29,560 nt of DNA, taken from an uncultured Eubacteriales bacterium (GTDB lineage: Bacteria > Bacillota > Clostridia > Oscillospirales > CAG-382). The stretch is taken from NCBI GenBank assembly GCA_900546385.1, contig URCT01000019.1, forward strand, positions 1 to 29,560. Reading direction: 5' to 3'. Of the stretch, positions 15,168 to 25,200 are shown piece by piece; the first letter of the stretch is position 1, and the number at the start of each line of letters is the position of its first letter. Under the pieces are notes generated by a model that saw only the letters and a list, made by a program, of their open reading frames with translations, had not been told where the DNA came from and made no database searches. A program made the position numbers and the translations under genes.

Positions 15168-17939
15168 ATGAAAAAAGCAGTATTTTCCCTTCTTGCCGCG
15201 GCGCTTTTGTGCAGTGCCGTCCCGGCGCACGCCTTTGTGCCGGAATCTGTGGAAACCGTTTCGGAGAAGTCGTTTTCTTATGAAAGTGATACGCGTCTGC
15301 ACGCCGAAATCCTGCCCGGCAGGAATTTGCTTACCGGCACCGACAAGGCCGTGACGTTTGACACCTCTGCCGATCTTGATTTGTTTACAGTCACCTCCAA
15401 CTTCCCCGAAAAAATCATCGAAACCGGTTGGCAGGAGAGCAACCAAAGCTTGCGCCTTGGCTTTCCGGAAGCGCGTGACGTTATCAGCGCGGGACATCAT
15501 CAGGCAATCTTAACGGCTGACCTTGGCGTGACGCTCGACCGTCCGGCGTATTTTACGGTATCGACCGAAGGATTGTATGCGATCTGTGAGTTTGGCGGCG
15601 CTTGGATCTATCAGAATATCAGCGAAACCTACAAAAAAGAAGCAGTCGCGGACAATTTCAAGGGTGATCCTTGGAATACCGATACGCTGACCTTCAAGAT
15701 TTGGAACGTGGAGAACTACAAGCAGACAAAATACATCGACAACATCGCCGTGATTCCGTATTATCAAGTGACCTATAAAAATGTCGGCCGCGACGGACAA
15801 GTGCTCGGCGAGGATGTTGTGACCTATACGCTCGGTGCGACTGCTCCGAGCATCGCTGACGACGGTTCGATCGTGACGGCGGACGGCTTTGCGCCGACGC
15901 ACAGTCTTTCCGAGCCGGGTTCGCAGTTCCTTGGCTGGTCGACCGAGAAGAACGGCGCGGTTATGAGCGAAATCCCGTTTGCCGGGGAAGATATCGTGCT
16001 GTATCCGGTTTGGAGCGAGATGAGCTTTATGCCGGGCACCAATGTCTTGACCGGCACCCAAAAAGCGTTGACCTTCGACAAGGAATCCGATGCTTCGCTC
16101 TTCACAGCAAAGCCTGTGTACGATGCCACCAAGACTGTTTCGCTGTCGTGGGACGGTGAAAATAAGCGTCTGAAAATGCATTTCCCGTCGGGAACCGACG
16201 CAAGCTCACATTTTGTGGCGGCGTTGTCGGCAAAGCTTGGCACCAATCTCGACCGTCCGGCGTATTTTACGGCACGCGTCAATTCGTTCTTTTCCTTAAT
16301 ATATTTCATGGACGACGGACAGATCGGCGAAAATCTTTCCGATTCTGCCATCGATAAAGTTGTTTGCGGCACCAACGGCGGTAAGGTTTGGAACACCGAT
16401 ACGCTTTCCTTGAACATATGGAATCTGTATGGCTATGCGTGCGACAAATATGTGGATGATGTTGCGGTGATCCCGTATTTCCGCGTGACCTATAAAAATC
16501 TTGACCGTGACGGAAATGTTCTCGGCGATGACAAGATCGGCTATACGCTCGGCGATACGAGCAGAATCGCCGTGGCAGCAGACGGCTCGATCTCTCTTCC
16601 CGAAACCTTTGTCCCGACCGAAAAGCTCACAGCAAAAGGCGCAAGCTTGCTTGGCTGGTCAACCGAACGGGGTGCCCGGGAACCCATGACGGAAATCCCG
16701 CTTGGCGAGAGTGATATTGTGCTGTATCCGGTTTGGGATGAGATGCAGATCGTTCCCGGTGCAAACCTCTTTACCGGCACCAAAACGGCATTGACCTTTG
16801 CTTCCGCCGATGAGCTTGCGTTCTTTGACATTGCAGCCAAATGGGACAAAAGTGTGGAAATGAACTTAAAATACGATGCCGATTATGAGCGTATGCGTAT
16901 CGATTTCCCGGCAAAGACCGACGCCAGCGGACATTTTGTCGCGACCCTTTCCGCGCCGCTCGGCATAAAGCTTGACCGACCGGCGTTTCTTGCGGCGAAG
17001 TCCTATGCGCTCTATGTGTTCTATCAGTTTGGCGAAGACGGCACATTTTTCTCGGATACCACCGGCGAATGGGCAACCAAAACCGTGTATGCCAACAATG
17101 CCGGAAAGCCGTGGAACACGGATGTCATGAACTTGGATATTTGGAACATTTACAGCTATAACACACAAAAATACCTCGACAATTTCGCCATTGTTCCGTA
17201 CTATAAGGTGACCTATAAAAACCTTGCACCGGACGGTTCTTCGCTCGGCGACGATATCGTTGCCTACACGCTCGGCGACACTTCGCTCTTTGCCGTGGCG
17301 GATGACGGCACCATTACGACAGCCGAAAGCTTTGCACCCGACCAAACCTTGGAAAGCACGGACTTTCTCGGTTGGTCGACCGAGAAAGGCAGCGCGGTCA
17401 TGACGGAAATTCCGCTTGCCGGAGAGGATATCGTGCTGTATCCGGTTTACAAGGCTCCGGATTCACCGGAGATGACCGGTGAGCTGTCGCTACGCACCTC
17501 CGGCGCACAAGGCATTCGCTTTAAGGCGAATATTGCCATTGTCACACACCGCGACAGCACGGAATACGGTTTTCTCGTGACCCGTCAGGCACTTCTTGAC
17601 CAAACGGGCACGAGCGATGACGCTTTTGTTCTCGGCTCTGCCGTTCCGTATGTCAAGGGCGTTGCCTATCAGAAGGATCGCGCGTCCAATTTCTCCTATG
17701 ACAGCGGCGACGGCGTCCACTTCCTCTATACGGCGGTTTTGCGCGGCATTCCGCAAAGCAAGATCTACTATACGGAAAAAATGGCGGTTCGTCCGTATGT
17801 GACGGTGGCCGGTGTGAACTATTACGGCAATGTGCAGAAGGCTTCGGTGGAGGATGCGGTAGACGCACTTTTGGCGAACAATCCGGAAGCCGCCGGCGAT
17901 GCCTATGTCAAAGCAATTTCGGAAACGCTTGGCCGCTAA
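15168..17939 (+). CDS. Secreted protein with three long InlB-containing repeats
   Basis: A 923-residue exported protein. AAGGAG at 15154-15159 sets the ATG at 15168 as start; the open frame to 15036 is leader. A signal peptide (about residues 1-22, ending AHA) precedes AFVPESVE. Three repeats of about 240 residues follow (about 50-288, 289-529, 530-761). Each has a beta-rich module starting PG-N-(L/V)-(L/F)-TGT and holding LDRPA(Y/F) and WNTD motifs, then an InlB-B-type unit ending in LGWSTE and D-I-V-L-Y-P-V. The region about 772-890 (LSLRTSGAQGIRFKANI, MAVRPYVTVAG) is a domain seen in many clostridial exported proteins, of unknown role as far as I know. No SLH domain, sortase motif or C-terminal membrane helix is visible, so anchoring is unexplained. 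No catalytic motif was recognised; glycan binding is a guess from the module types. Confidence 0.8.
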   Translation: MKKAVFSLLAAALLCSAVPAHAFVPESVETVSEKSFSYESDTRLHAEILPGRNLLTGTDKAVTFDTSADLDLFTVTSNFPEKIIETGWQESNQSLRLGFPEARDVISAGHHQAILTADLGVTLDRPAYFTVSTEGLYAICEFGGAWIYQNISETYKKEAVADNFKGDPWNTDTLTFKIWNVENYKQTKYIDNIAVIPYYQVTYKNVGRDGQVLGEDVVTYTLGATAPSIADDGSIVTADGFAPTHSLSEPGSQFLGWSTEKNGAVMSEIPFAGEDIVLYPVWSEMSFMPGTNVLTGTQKALTFDKESDASLFTAKPVYDATKTVSLSWDGENKRLKMHFPSGTDASSHFVAALSAKLGTNLDRPAYFTARVNSFFSLIYFMDDGQIGENLSDSAIDKVVCGTNGGKVWNTDTLSLNIWNLYGYACDKYVDDVAVIPYFRVTYKNLDRDGNVLGDDKIGYTLGDTSRIAVAADGSISLPETFVPTEKLTAKGASLLGWSTERGAREPMTEIPLGESDIVLYPVWDEMQIVPGANLFTGTKTALTFASADELAFFDIAAKWDKSVEMNLKYDADYERMRIDFPAKTDASGHFVATLSAPLGIKLDRPAFLAAKSYALYVFYQFGEDGTFFSDTTGEWATKTVYANNAGKPWNTDVMNLDIWNIYSYNTQKYLDNFAIVPYYKVTYKNLAPDGSSLGDDIVAYTLGDTSLFAVADDGTITTAESFAPDQTLESTDFLGWSTEKGSAVMTEIPLAGEDIVLYPVYKAPDSPEMTGELSLRTSGAQGIRFKANIAIVTHRDSTEYGFLVTRQALLDQTGTSDDAFVLGSAVPYVKGVAYQKDRASNFSYDSGDGVHFLYTAVLRGIPQSKIYYTEKMAVRPYVTVAGVNYYGNVQKASVEDAVDALLANNPEAAGDAYVKAISETLGR
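15315..17450 (+). repeat. Three long tandem repeats inside the 923-residue protein gene
   Basis: Repeat units of about 720 bases begin near 15315, 16032 and 16755. They keep near-identical patches, such as GTGCTGTATCCGGTTT near the end of each unit, so recombination could change copy number in frame. Confidence 0.85.
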
Positions 17940-17984
17940 AGCCGCTTGGATATACCACGCAGGACAGACGACTCACTCCTTTCG

Positions 17985-18057
17985 GTTCACATTTTGGTGA
18001 ACGGTTCTCCGGATACCGACCACAGGATCGGGTACGCGACGGCTTCGGTATCCGGAG
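17985..18057 (+). promoter_or_regulatory. Structured leader RNA, copy B
   Basis: HP1 is GTTCAC-ATTTTG-GTGAAC (17985-18002). HP2 (18007-18057) is a perfect 12-bp stem CTCCGGATACCG/CGGTATCCGGAG with a 27-base loop. It has the same order and nearly the same spacing as the leader at 15049-15118: 4 versus 5 bases between hairpins, and a 51- versus 47-base HP2. No terminator T-run follows. A third hairpin (TGCCGC/GCGGCA, 18102-18127) sits just before the ribosome site at 18131-18135. The rest of 17940-18144 shows no gene. Confidence 0.5.
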
Positions 18058-18144
18058 CAAGGCTGTGATTTCTTTCATTTTCATATAAGCAAAAACTGCA
18101 CTGCCGCATTTTTCTTTTTGAGCGGCAAACGGAGGAACAGACAG

Positions 18145-21100
18145 ATGAAAAGACAACACAAACGGATCATCGGCATACTTTTTGCGGCACTTTTAGCCGG
18201 AAGCTGCCTTGCGGCAGAGCCGGAAAAAAGGCAGGACTACCGGGACGGTATGTTTTCCGATGTTTCAAGTGCCGATTGGTATGCGGAGGACGTAAAAACG
18301 TGCTATGAGTACGGCGTTATGAAAGGGCAGACAGACGACACCTTTCTTCCGGATGGCCGTCTGACAGTTGCCGAGGCAATGACGCTTGCGGCACGTTTGC
18401 ACAGTGCTTTGCACCAAAAGAGTCTTGCGGAGGCAAGCACCGAACAGGCGGTGTGGTATGAACCGTATGCGCAGTATGCCAAAGAAAACGGCCTTCTGCA
18501 AGACGAGCCGGATTCGTATGACCGTCCGGCGGCAAGAAGCGAAGCGGCAGAGCTGTTTTTCCGGGCACTTTCGGATACGCTTTCCGAAAGCACCGTTATC
18601 AATCCTGCGGCAAGCCTTCCCGATGTGCCGGAGAGTGCACCGTATTATACGTCTGTCAAGGCCTTGTATGAAGCCGGGATTTTGACCGGCAGCGACAGCT
18701 ACGGGAATTTCTATCCGGCAAGCACCCTGACGCGTGCCGAAGCGGCGGCGATTATGAGCCGTGCGGCGTTTGCCGATAAACGCGTGAAAAAGACGTTTGA
18801 CGTTATTGCCGAAGACGACGCGTATTATCTGTGCTACAATTATCATTTCCGTTCCCTGCAAAAGGAATGGCAGCGCGACGAACGCGGCGCCGCACCTGCG
18901 CAGACGCTTGACGCACCCTTTACCGGCTTGTTTGATATCAAGGATAATGCCGGAACGGCGATAATCCGTAGCTTTAATCGTTTGGCAGTCGGCAGAGTGG
19001 TGGCTGATATCGGTTTGACGGCACGCGGTGACGGTGCGTATCTCGAATTCCGTAACGATGCCGACAAGTCGGTGTACCGCTTGGAGATCGTGGACGGAAA
19101 ATGGAGCTTACTTGACGAAAACGGCGCGTATACCGCTTTGTGCGAAGCACCGGCGGTCAGCACCTCCTACGATATGCGCTTGATTCTCGATTTGGACAAC
19201 GGGTATGCGGAAACCGTCATTAACGGCACAAGCTACGGAAAACACCCGTTTGCCGTTTCGAAGGACGCGCTCAACCTTTACAACTTCCGCTTTGCCACCA
19301 CCGAAAAAGGCACGCCGACCGTCAAGCCGGAATACTGTGTCATTCGGGCAAACTATGCCCTTTATGAAGAGTTTTTCAACTGTGCGGCAGGAAAGGTTCC
19401 GTATGATTGGTTTGCCTCCGCAGGTGCCGGCGTTGTCGGCGAGGAAAGCAAAGCGTCGCTGGAGCTTCCGTCCGGAACCTTTGCCGCAACGGGCTTTTTG
19501 CCGGTAAGCGGCAAGGCCATGGCGGATTTCGAGCTGCTTCTTCCGACCGCGCAAAACAGCGTGTATACCTTAAACTGCGGCGAAATAACCGTGCTTCGCT
19601 TTGAAAGCGACCAAAACAATTTCTATGTCAACGGCACCAAGGTGTACGAGGATTATTATGCCAACCTTTGGTACAAGGTGCGCTTTGAGATCGATTTCGA
19701 AGCCCGGCAGATCCGCTTTAAGCTTAACGGCATCGATTATGCGGTTCTTCCGCTTGAAACACCGGCGCATTCGATCGACAATCTGAAAATCGAAAACACC
19801 GGTGCGGCGGCGTTCAAGGCCGATACGTTCCGCGTCTGCAAGCTCATCGACCACGAAGACTATGTTCCCGAACCGGTCAAACCGGCCGGAGAAGAAAAAT
19901 ACAATGTCGGCCTCAACGTCTGCTCCATCTGGACGACCGGCGACCATATGGGTTGGTCGGTCATCAGCCCGTTTGACGATGTCGAGCCGGTGCTCGGCTA
20001 TTACGACGAGGGACTTCCCGAAACGGCGGATTGGGAGATCAAATACCTTGCGGAGCACGGCGTGGATTTCCAGGCATTCTGTTGGTATCCGCCGGATTCG
20101 TCCGAACCGTTGAAAACGGCGCTTCGCCATTTGGAGGACGGCTATAAAAACGCCAAATACAGCGATAAGATGAAATACTGCCTGCTGTACGAAGCGGAAA
20201 GCGGAAAGGTTGCCAAGGATTTACAGACCTGGAAGGACAACTATGTTCCGTTTATGATTGAGAACTTTTTCAAGGATCCGCGCTATATGACCCTTGACAA
20301 CCGTCTTGTGATGGGCGTGTTCGCGCCGGGCTTGTTTGCCGAACGCATTGGCGGCGAAGAGGTTTTGTGTCAAGCTTTTGATTATCTTGACAAAAAGGTC
20401 AAAGAGCTTGGCTTCGACGGTATGCTGTACTGTGTGGGTGCGACGGCAAGCAAGTCGTATGCCGATATCGGTTATCAGGCGTCCTTTGCATACAGCTGGG
20501 GCACGTCCGGCTATGATCCGGAGGTCAATATCCGCAATATCATCTCCAGTCATGACCGCGGCTATGTCCACACAATTCCTACCGTTTCGGTCGGCTTTAA
20601 CCATGTGCCGTGGGCGCGTCGGCGCTATCCTCTTATTACCAAAGAGGATTACCGCACGGTTCATGACTGGGTCAAGAACACCTATCTTCCGTCGATTGGA
20701 GCCGGGGATTGGCGCGACAACACCGTTTGGATCTCCACCTGGAACGAGTACGGCGAAGGAACCTATATCATGCCGACCACGGACAGCAAGGGCTTTCAGT
20801 ATTTGGATGTTTTGCGGGAAGAATATACCGACGAAAAAATCGATTCGTCCGTCAATACCATTCCGACAGCAAAGCAAAGAGAGCGCATCAATCATTTGTA
20901 TCCGCAGTATTTTCACCTTCTGCGCCGCACTCTGACGGAGGAAAGCCCGACCGAAACCGCCTATACCATAAACTTCGGCACGGATAACAATATCGGAACT
21001 TCCGGCGTGTATGAGGACGGACGCGACGCGAACGGCCTTTCGGGTACCGCTTTCAACAATGACCCTGCGGTTTTGACCACAAGCATTGAAACCAAAGTAG

Positions 21101-22233
21101 ACCTTTCAAAAATCAGCAAGATCGTTATTACGCTTAAAACCGAGGTCGGCTCGTATTGCGAGTTTTTCTATACCACCTCTGCAAGTCCCGATTGGGATCA
21201 GAAAAAATCCGGTTCATTCTCGGCGCGTTCAAACGATTTCGAATCGTATACCTTCCGTACCGACGGCTTTAAGGATTGGACGGGCTTTTTGAAAAACTTC
21301 CGTATCGATCCTGCCGGACGCGAAGGTGCGCACTTTGTGGTGCGCTCGGTAGAGTTTTTGTGCGATACCCGGAAAAATCTTCTTTCCAATCAAATGAAAA
21401 TCAACGATTTCAATATTCAGCTTGTGCTGCCGCCGGAAACCGAAGGCGAGGAGATTCTTCTTCCGTTTGATCCCGAAACCGGCATGGACCGCGCTTTGAA
21501 CGTGTTCCATGAATGGGATAAGAATGCCGGAAAGCTTACTCTCAATTTTGTCGGTCACAAGGCTGTTTTCACGGTCGGCAAGAATACGTATCTGTTCGAC
21601 GGTAGCGAGGTCGCGCTTGATTCGGCGATTCGCACGCAGGACAGTATTCCGGTCATTCCGATTCGTGCGCTTCTCGAAAAGGTCGGCTGCACGGTGTCGG
21701 TAAACGACGCGCAAGAGCTTGTTATCGTGACGCCGGATAAGGATTATTATAAAGATTTGTATGCTTCGCGTATACCCGGTATATACGATTTCGATGTGCC
21801 GAACGATAACGAAGGCTGGACCTCGGCCTTTATGGCACTAACCACCGACGACGGTTATATGCACTGTGACTCGACGGTCACCATCATCCGAGATCCTACC
21901 ATTATCTGTGTTCCGGCAACTGCGCTCAAAGCCTCCGATTATACGAAATTAAAAATCCGTGTACGCTATGCATATGACAAGGCCGACGGCAATCAGACCA
22001 TGCAGATGTTCTTTACGACGGATGTCAATCCCGGCCTTTCCGAGGCAAATTCCGTCATTATTCCGCTTAAGAATCAGGACAGCGGCGGCGAATGGGAGGA
22101 ATACGAGGTCGATTTAACCAAAATCGCAACTTGGACCGGCAATGTGACGTATTTGCGCTTTGACCCGTTCAACTCGCTCGGTTATATGGATATCGACTAT
22201 ATCCGTTTTGTCGGCGAAACGGATGAAACTTAG
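18145..22233 (+). CDS. SLH-anchored GH99/WbsX-like multidomain surface protein
   Basis: A 1362-residue exported protein. The ATG at 18145, 9 bases after GGAGG, starts a signal peptide with LLAGSCLA near its end: either signal peptidase I cleavage or a weak lipobox. Three SLH domains follow (about 36-90, 100-150, 158-213), the first with TVAE and the third with TRAE in the wall-binding helix. Residues 220-580 look like two beta-sandwich, LamG-like modules. Residues 585-900 match the GH99-like/WbsX family: a YNVGLNVCSIW start and the STWNEYGEGTYIMP signature with E868 and E871 as likely catalytic acids. GH99 enzymes are endo-acting on mannose-type glycans, but this branch is uncharacterised as far as I know. 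A beta module (about 940-1080), a copper-amine-oxidase N-terminal-like domain (about 1140-1196) and a last beta module (1210-1360) complete it. It is probably a surface glycan-binding or glycan-cleaving enzyme. Confidence 0.8.
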   Translation: MKRQHKRIIGILFAALLAGSCLAAEPEKRQDYRDGMFSDVSSADWYAEDVKTCYEYGVMKGQTDDTFLPDGRLTVAEAMTLAARLHSALHQKSLAEASTEQAVWYEPYAQYAKENGLLQDEPDSYDRPAARSEAAELFFRALSDTLSESTVINPAASLPDVPESAPYYTSVKALYEAGILTGSDSYGNFYPASTLTRAEAAAIMSRAAFADKRVKKTFDVIAEDDAYYLCYNYHFRSLQKEWQRDERGAAPAQTLDAPFTGLFDIKDNAGTAIIRSFNRLAVGRVVADIGLTARGDGAYLEFRNDADKSVYRLEIVDGKWSLLDENGAYTALCEAPAVSTSYDMRLILDLDNGYAETVINGTSYGKHPFAVSKDALNLYNFRFATTEKGTPTVKPEYCVIRANYALYEEFFNCAAGKVPYDWFASAGAGVVGEESKASLELPSGTFAATGFLPVSGKAMADFELLLPTAQNSVYTLNCGEITVLRFESDQNNFYVNGTKVYEDYYANLWYKVRFEIDFEARQIRFKLNGIDYAVLPLETPAHSIDNLKIENTGAAAFKADTFRVCKLIDHEDYVPEPVKPAGEEKYNVGLNVCSIWTTGDHMGWSVISPFDDVEPVLGYYDEGLPETADWEIKYLAEHGVDFQAFCWYPPDSSEPLKTALRHLEDGYKNAKYSDKMKYCLLYEAESGKVAKDLQTWKDNYVPFMIENFFKDPRYMTLDNRLVMGVFAPGLFAERIGGEEVLCQAFDYLDKKVKELGFDGMLYCVGATASKSYADIGYQASFAYSWGTSGYDPEVNIRNIISSHDRGYVHTIPTVSVGFNHVPWARRRYPLITKEDYRTVHDWVKNTYLPSIGAGDWRDNTVWISTWNEYGEGTYIMPTTDSKGFQYLDVLREEYTDEKIDSSVNTIPTAKQRERINHLYPQYFHLLRRTLTEESPTETAYTINFGTDNNIGTSGVYEDGRDANGLSGTAFNNDPAVLTTSIETKVDLSKISKIVITLKTEVGSYCEFFYTTSASPDWDQKKSGSFSARSNDFESYTFRTDGFKDWTGFLKNFRIDPAGREGAHFVVRSVEFLCDTRKNLLSNQMKINDFNIQLVLPPETEGEEILLPFDPETGMDRALNVFHEWDKNAGKLTLNFVGHKAVFTVGKNTYLFDGSEVALDSAIRTQDSIPVIPIRALLEKVGCTVSVNDAQELVIVTPDKDYYKDLYASRIPGIYDFDVPNDNEGWTSAFMALTTDDGYMHCDSTVTIIRDPTIICVPATALKASDYTKLKIRVRYAYDKADGNQTMQMFFTTDVNPGLSEANSVIIPLKNQDSGGEWEEYEVDLTKIATWTGNVTYLRFDPFNSLGYMDIDYIRFVGETDET

Positions 22234-22260
22234 CAAACCGTCCTGTAAGGAGATATAACC

Positions 22261-25200
22261 ATGAAAAAAATTATTGCATTTGTATTGGCATTAAGCCTTG
22301 CATTGCCGTTTTCCTCCGGCGCGGCCTTTGTGCCGGAGGAGGTGGAGCATTCTGCCGAAGCGGAATACGTGCTTGAATGGGCTGACACGGCTCTTTCGGA
22401 GGATGCCGCTGATATCACCTATCATTTTCCGTTAGATACCGAAACGTATACCACGCCGTTTCCGCTTGTTGGCGTAGCGCCGCATACCAGTATTTTGTAC
22501 GACTCATACCGCGAGTGGAAAACAACGGCTGCCAATACCGGCTATGTGGAATTTCCCTCGCCGACCAAAGAAATCGCGTGTGAGAAGTATCCGTATATGG
22601 TGCTTCAATACAAAAACGAACGCGACAGCTATAACGGCAATATCGTGTATTATTTCACCACAACCGGCGATACCGCACGCGACGAGAACAAAACGGTCTA
22701 TTCGTATCTTGCGACCGGCAACACCGGTGCGTACAAATACCAAATTCTGCCGCTGTTCCACAATGTGCGCTACAAGGGCTTTCTGCAAAACGGGCATATG
22801 ATCATGCGCGAAACCGGAGCCATGAAGATCACGGATATTTTTCTCACCGATTCGCTCGACTTCTTGACAAACGAACCCGAACCGGATCCGGCGGTCTTGT
22901 CGCTTCGCGCGTCGGACATTACAGCCGATGGGCAGACAGTGTCTGTGTATCCGACGCTCACGCTGCCCGACGGCACGAAAGTGACCGATTTGAAAAACAT
23001 TTCATGGTCGGTGGATTCTGTATGCGTGCATACCGCGACCGGAGCGGACGGGATTCTGACGCTTGCCGGAAGAATCGACGGGAACGTAACCGTCGGCGCA
23101 CGTGTGACGTATGAGGAAAAAACGTATGAAGCCGAAACGACGGTGGCGGTTTCGGGACAAAATCCGAAGCTGTATGCATCTCCCGTAAAACTGATGACCT
23201 ACGGTAACGCGCTTGCTTTGCACGAGGCCTCACCGTCGCTCGGATGGAAAAACGCGCACGGGCTTGCGGCAAGCTCGATCGAAAACGACTATGTACACGT
23301 CTTAAGCGCTTACTTAAACGAACGCTACGGCGAAAACCATGTCACACAGGTTTACGGAAAATATGCCGAAAATCTCGAAGCAATTGTTGCTACGGCTGAC
23401 AGAGGCACCGATTTTTCCGCAAGCTTCCGTAAGGTCGCCGCCTATGTCGCTGAAGAAAAGCCGGATATTGTTACGGTTCAATACGGCGAATACCTCTTTG
23501 CGTGCGACAGCGATATTTACGAAAAAGCATTAACCGCTTTGGTGCAGGAGATTCGCAAGGGTGCGCCGGACGCGGTGATCGTCTTGACGACGCCGTTCGG
23601 AGCAAAGCGCACAAGCGACTCTTATAGCGGCGCACAGCGCGCCGCCGAAGCACTCGGCCTGCCGCTTGCCGATCTGTCGGCTGCCGCGAAGGACGGCCTT
23701 GCCACAGCTGTTTCCCATACCGGTGTTGCCAAACACCCGAACGATACGGGCATGGCCGCCATTGCAAAAGCTGTGTTTAGCGCGCTGAATGGCGGTTTGA
23801 CGGCCAAAGATCGGGATTCCTATGTGCTTTTGCCGGAATCGCTCACGGTTACGGATACACTTTCCATCACCAAAAACGAAGGCACGCAGCTGTTGCAGGT
23901 GACAGCTCTGCCGGAGGGCGCGTCGGAGGCGTTTATCTATGAAAGCGCGGACGAAAGCGTTGTCAGCGTTTCCGCAGACGGTGTATTGACCGCACGCGGC
24001 AACGGTGAAACCGTCGTAACCGTGACTTCGCGGTTTGCACCGAACGTAAAAGCGACTTGTATGGTAAATGTTTCCGGACAGTCTCCGACGTTTGCGCTTC
24101 ATTTTGATAAAAATGCGAACGGCACGGTGAAAGGGATGCCGGTCGATAAAACAAGCGTGAAGGGCGAGGTCATTCTGCCGAATGTTTTCCCGGAACGCAA
24201 AGGCTATCTCTTTTCGGGCTGGTCGGAAACGCCGGATGGCGAGGTCATCGACCGTGTTGCTGTAACTGCGGATAAAACGGTGTATGCTGTTTGGCGAAAG
24301 GCAGACGCGTTCACCTTCGAAACCGACGGATATGCCGAAGGCGTGACAGCGGACAACGGCTTTTATCCGGTGGTGAAGGACGGCCGCTTTTCGGTAACGG
24401 CGGTCGGAACGGATGTCGCAAGCGGAAATGTGTTGAAAATCCGTGTGCCGAATCTGGATATTGACCCGGATGCCTACGATACGCTGGTCGTTCGGCTACA
24501 GAACGCCGCAACCGGCTCGTCTGCCAAGCTCTATCTGACAGTAACGACCGAAAACGGCAGCGTTTCGTATGAAAGAACGATCGCGAACACATCGCTTTCC
24601 GCCTATTCCTTCGAGCTCGATTCGCTCCCGGGACAGATTACGGCTTTGGAGCTTATTCCGACGGATATCGATACGACCGTTTGCATTGAAGACATACAGT
24701 TTTTGAACGCTTCGGACAGCTTGCTTCGCTACGAAGCGAATACCGATGACGCGGTGAGCGAAATGCCGTCGGACGAATATTTCTCCGAAAGCACGCAAAT
24801 TCCGTTAAGTACGGCAAAACCCAAGCGCGACGGCTATTTGTTCCTCGGCTGGAGCTATGCGCCGGACAGCAAGCTGCTTCTTTCGGACGGTTCGCTCATC
24901 GACAGCACCAAGCACGATGCGCTGTATGCCGTTTGGGATAAAGAGGATCATTGGGAATGCGATACCTGGTGGAACGAGATCGATCCGCAGGGTATGGACA
25001 GCTTTGCTTATACGAACGGCATTTTCTCCTATCGTTCAAGCGGCATCGGCGCGATGCAGAACGTGAAAAAGCTCGGCTATTCGACCGATTCGACGGCCAA
25101 AAAGCTGAAAGTGCGCGCCAAGTGGCAGGTGGCAAGTGCCGAAGGCCTGCAAGCTGTGGCCTATATCTGGACGACGCGCGTTTCCGGCTTTTACGACCAC

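Noticed and set aside
18007..18057. Terminator after the 923-residue protein gene
   Set aside because: The stem is strong, but the bases that follow (CAAGGCTG) contain no T-run, and the structure matches the leader before 15168, so I treat it as a leader element.
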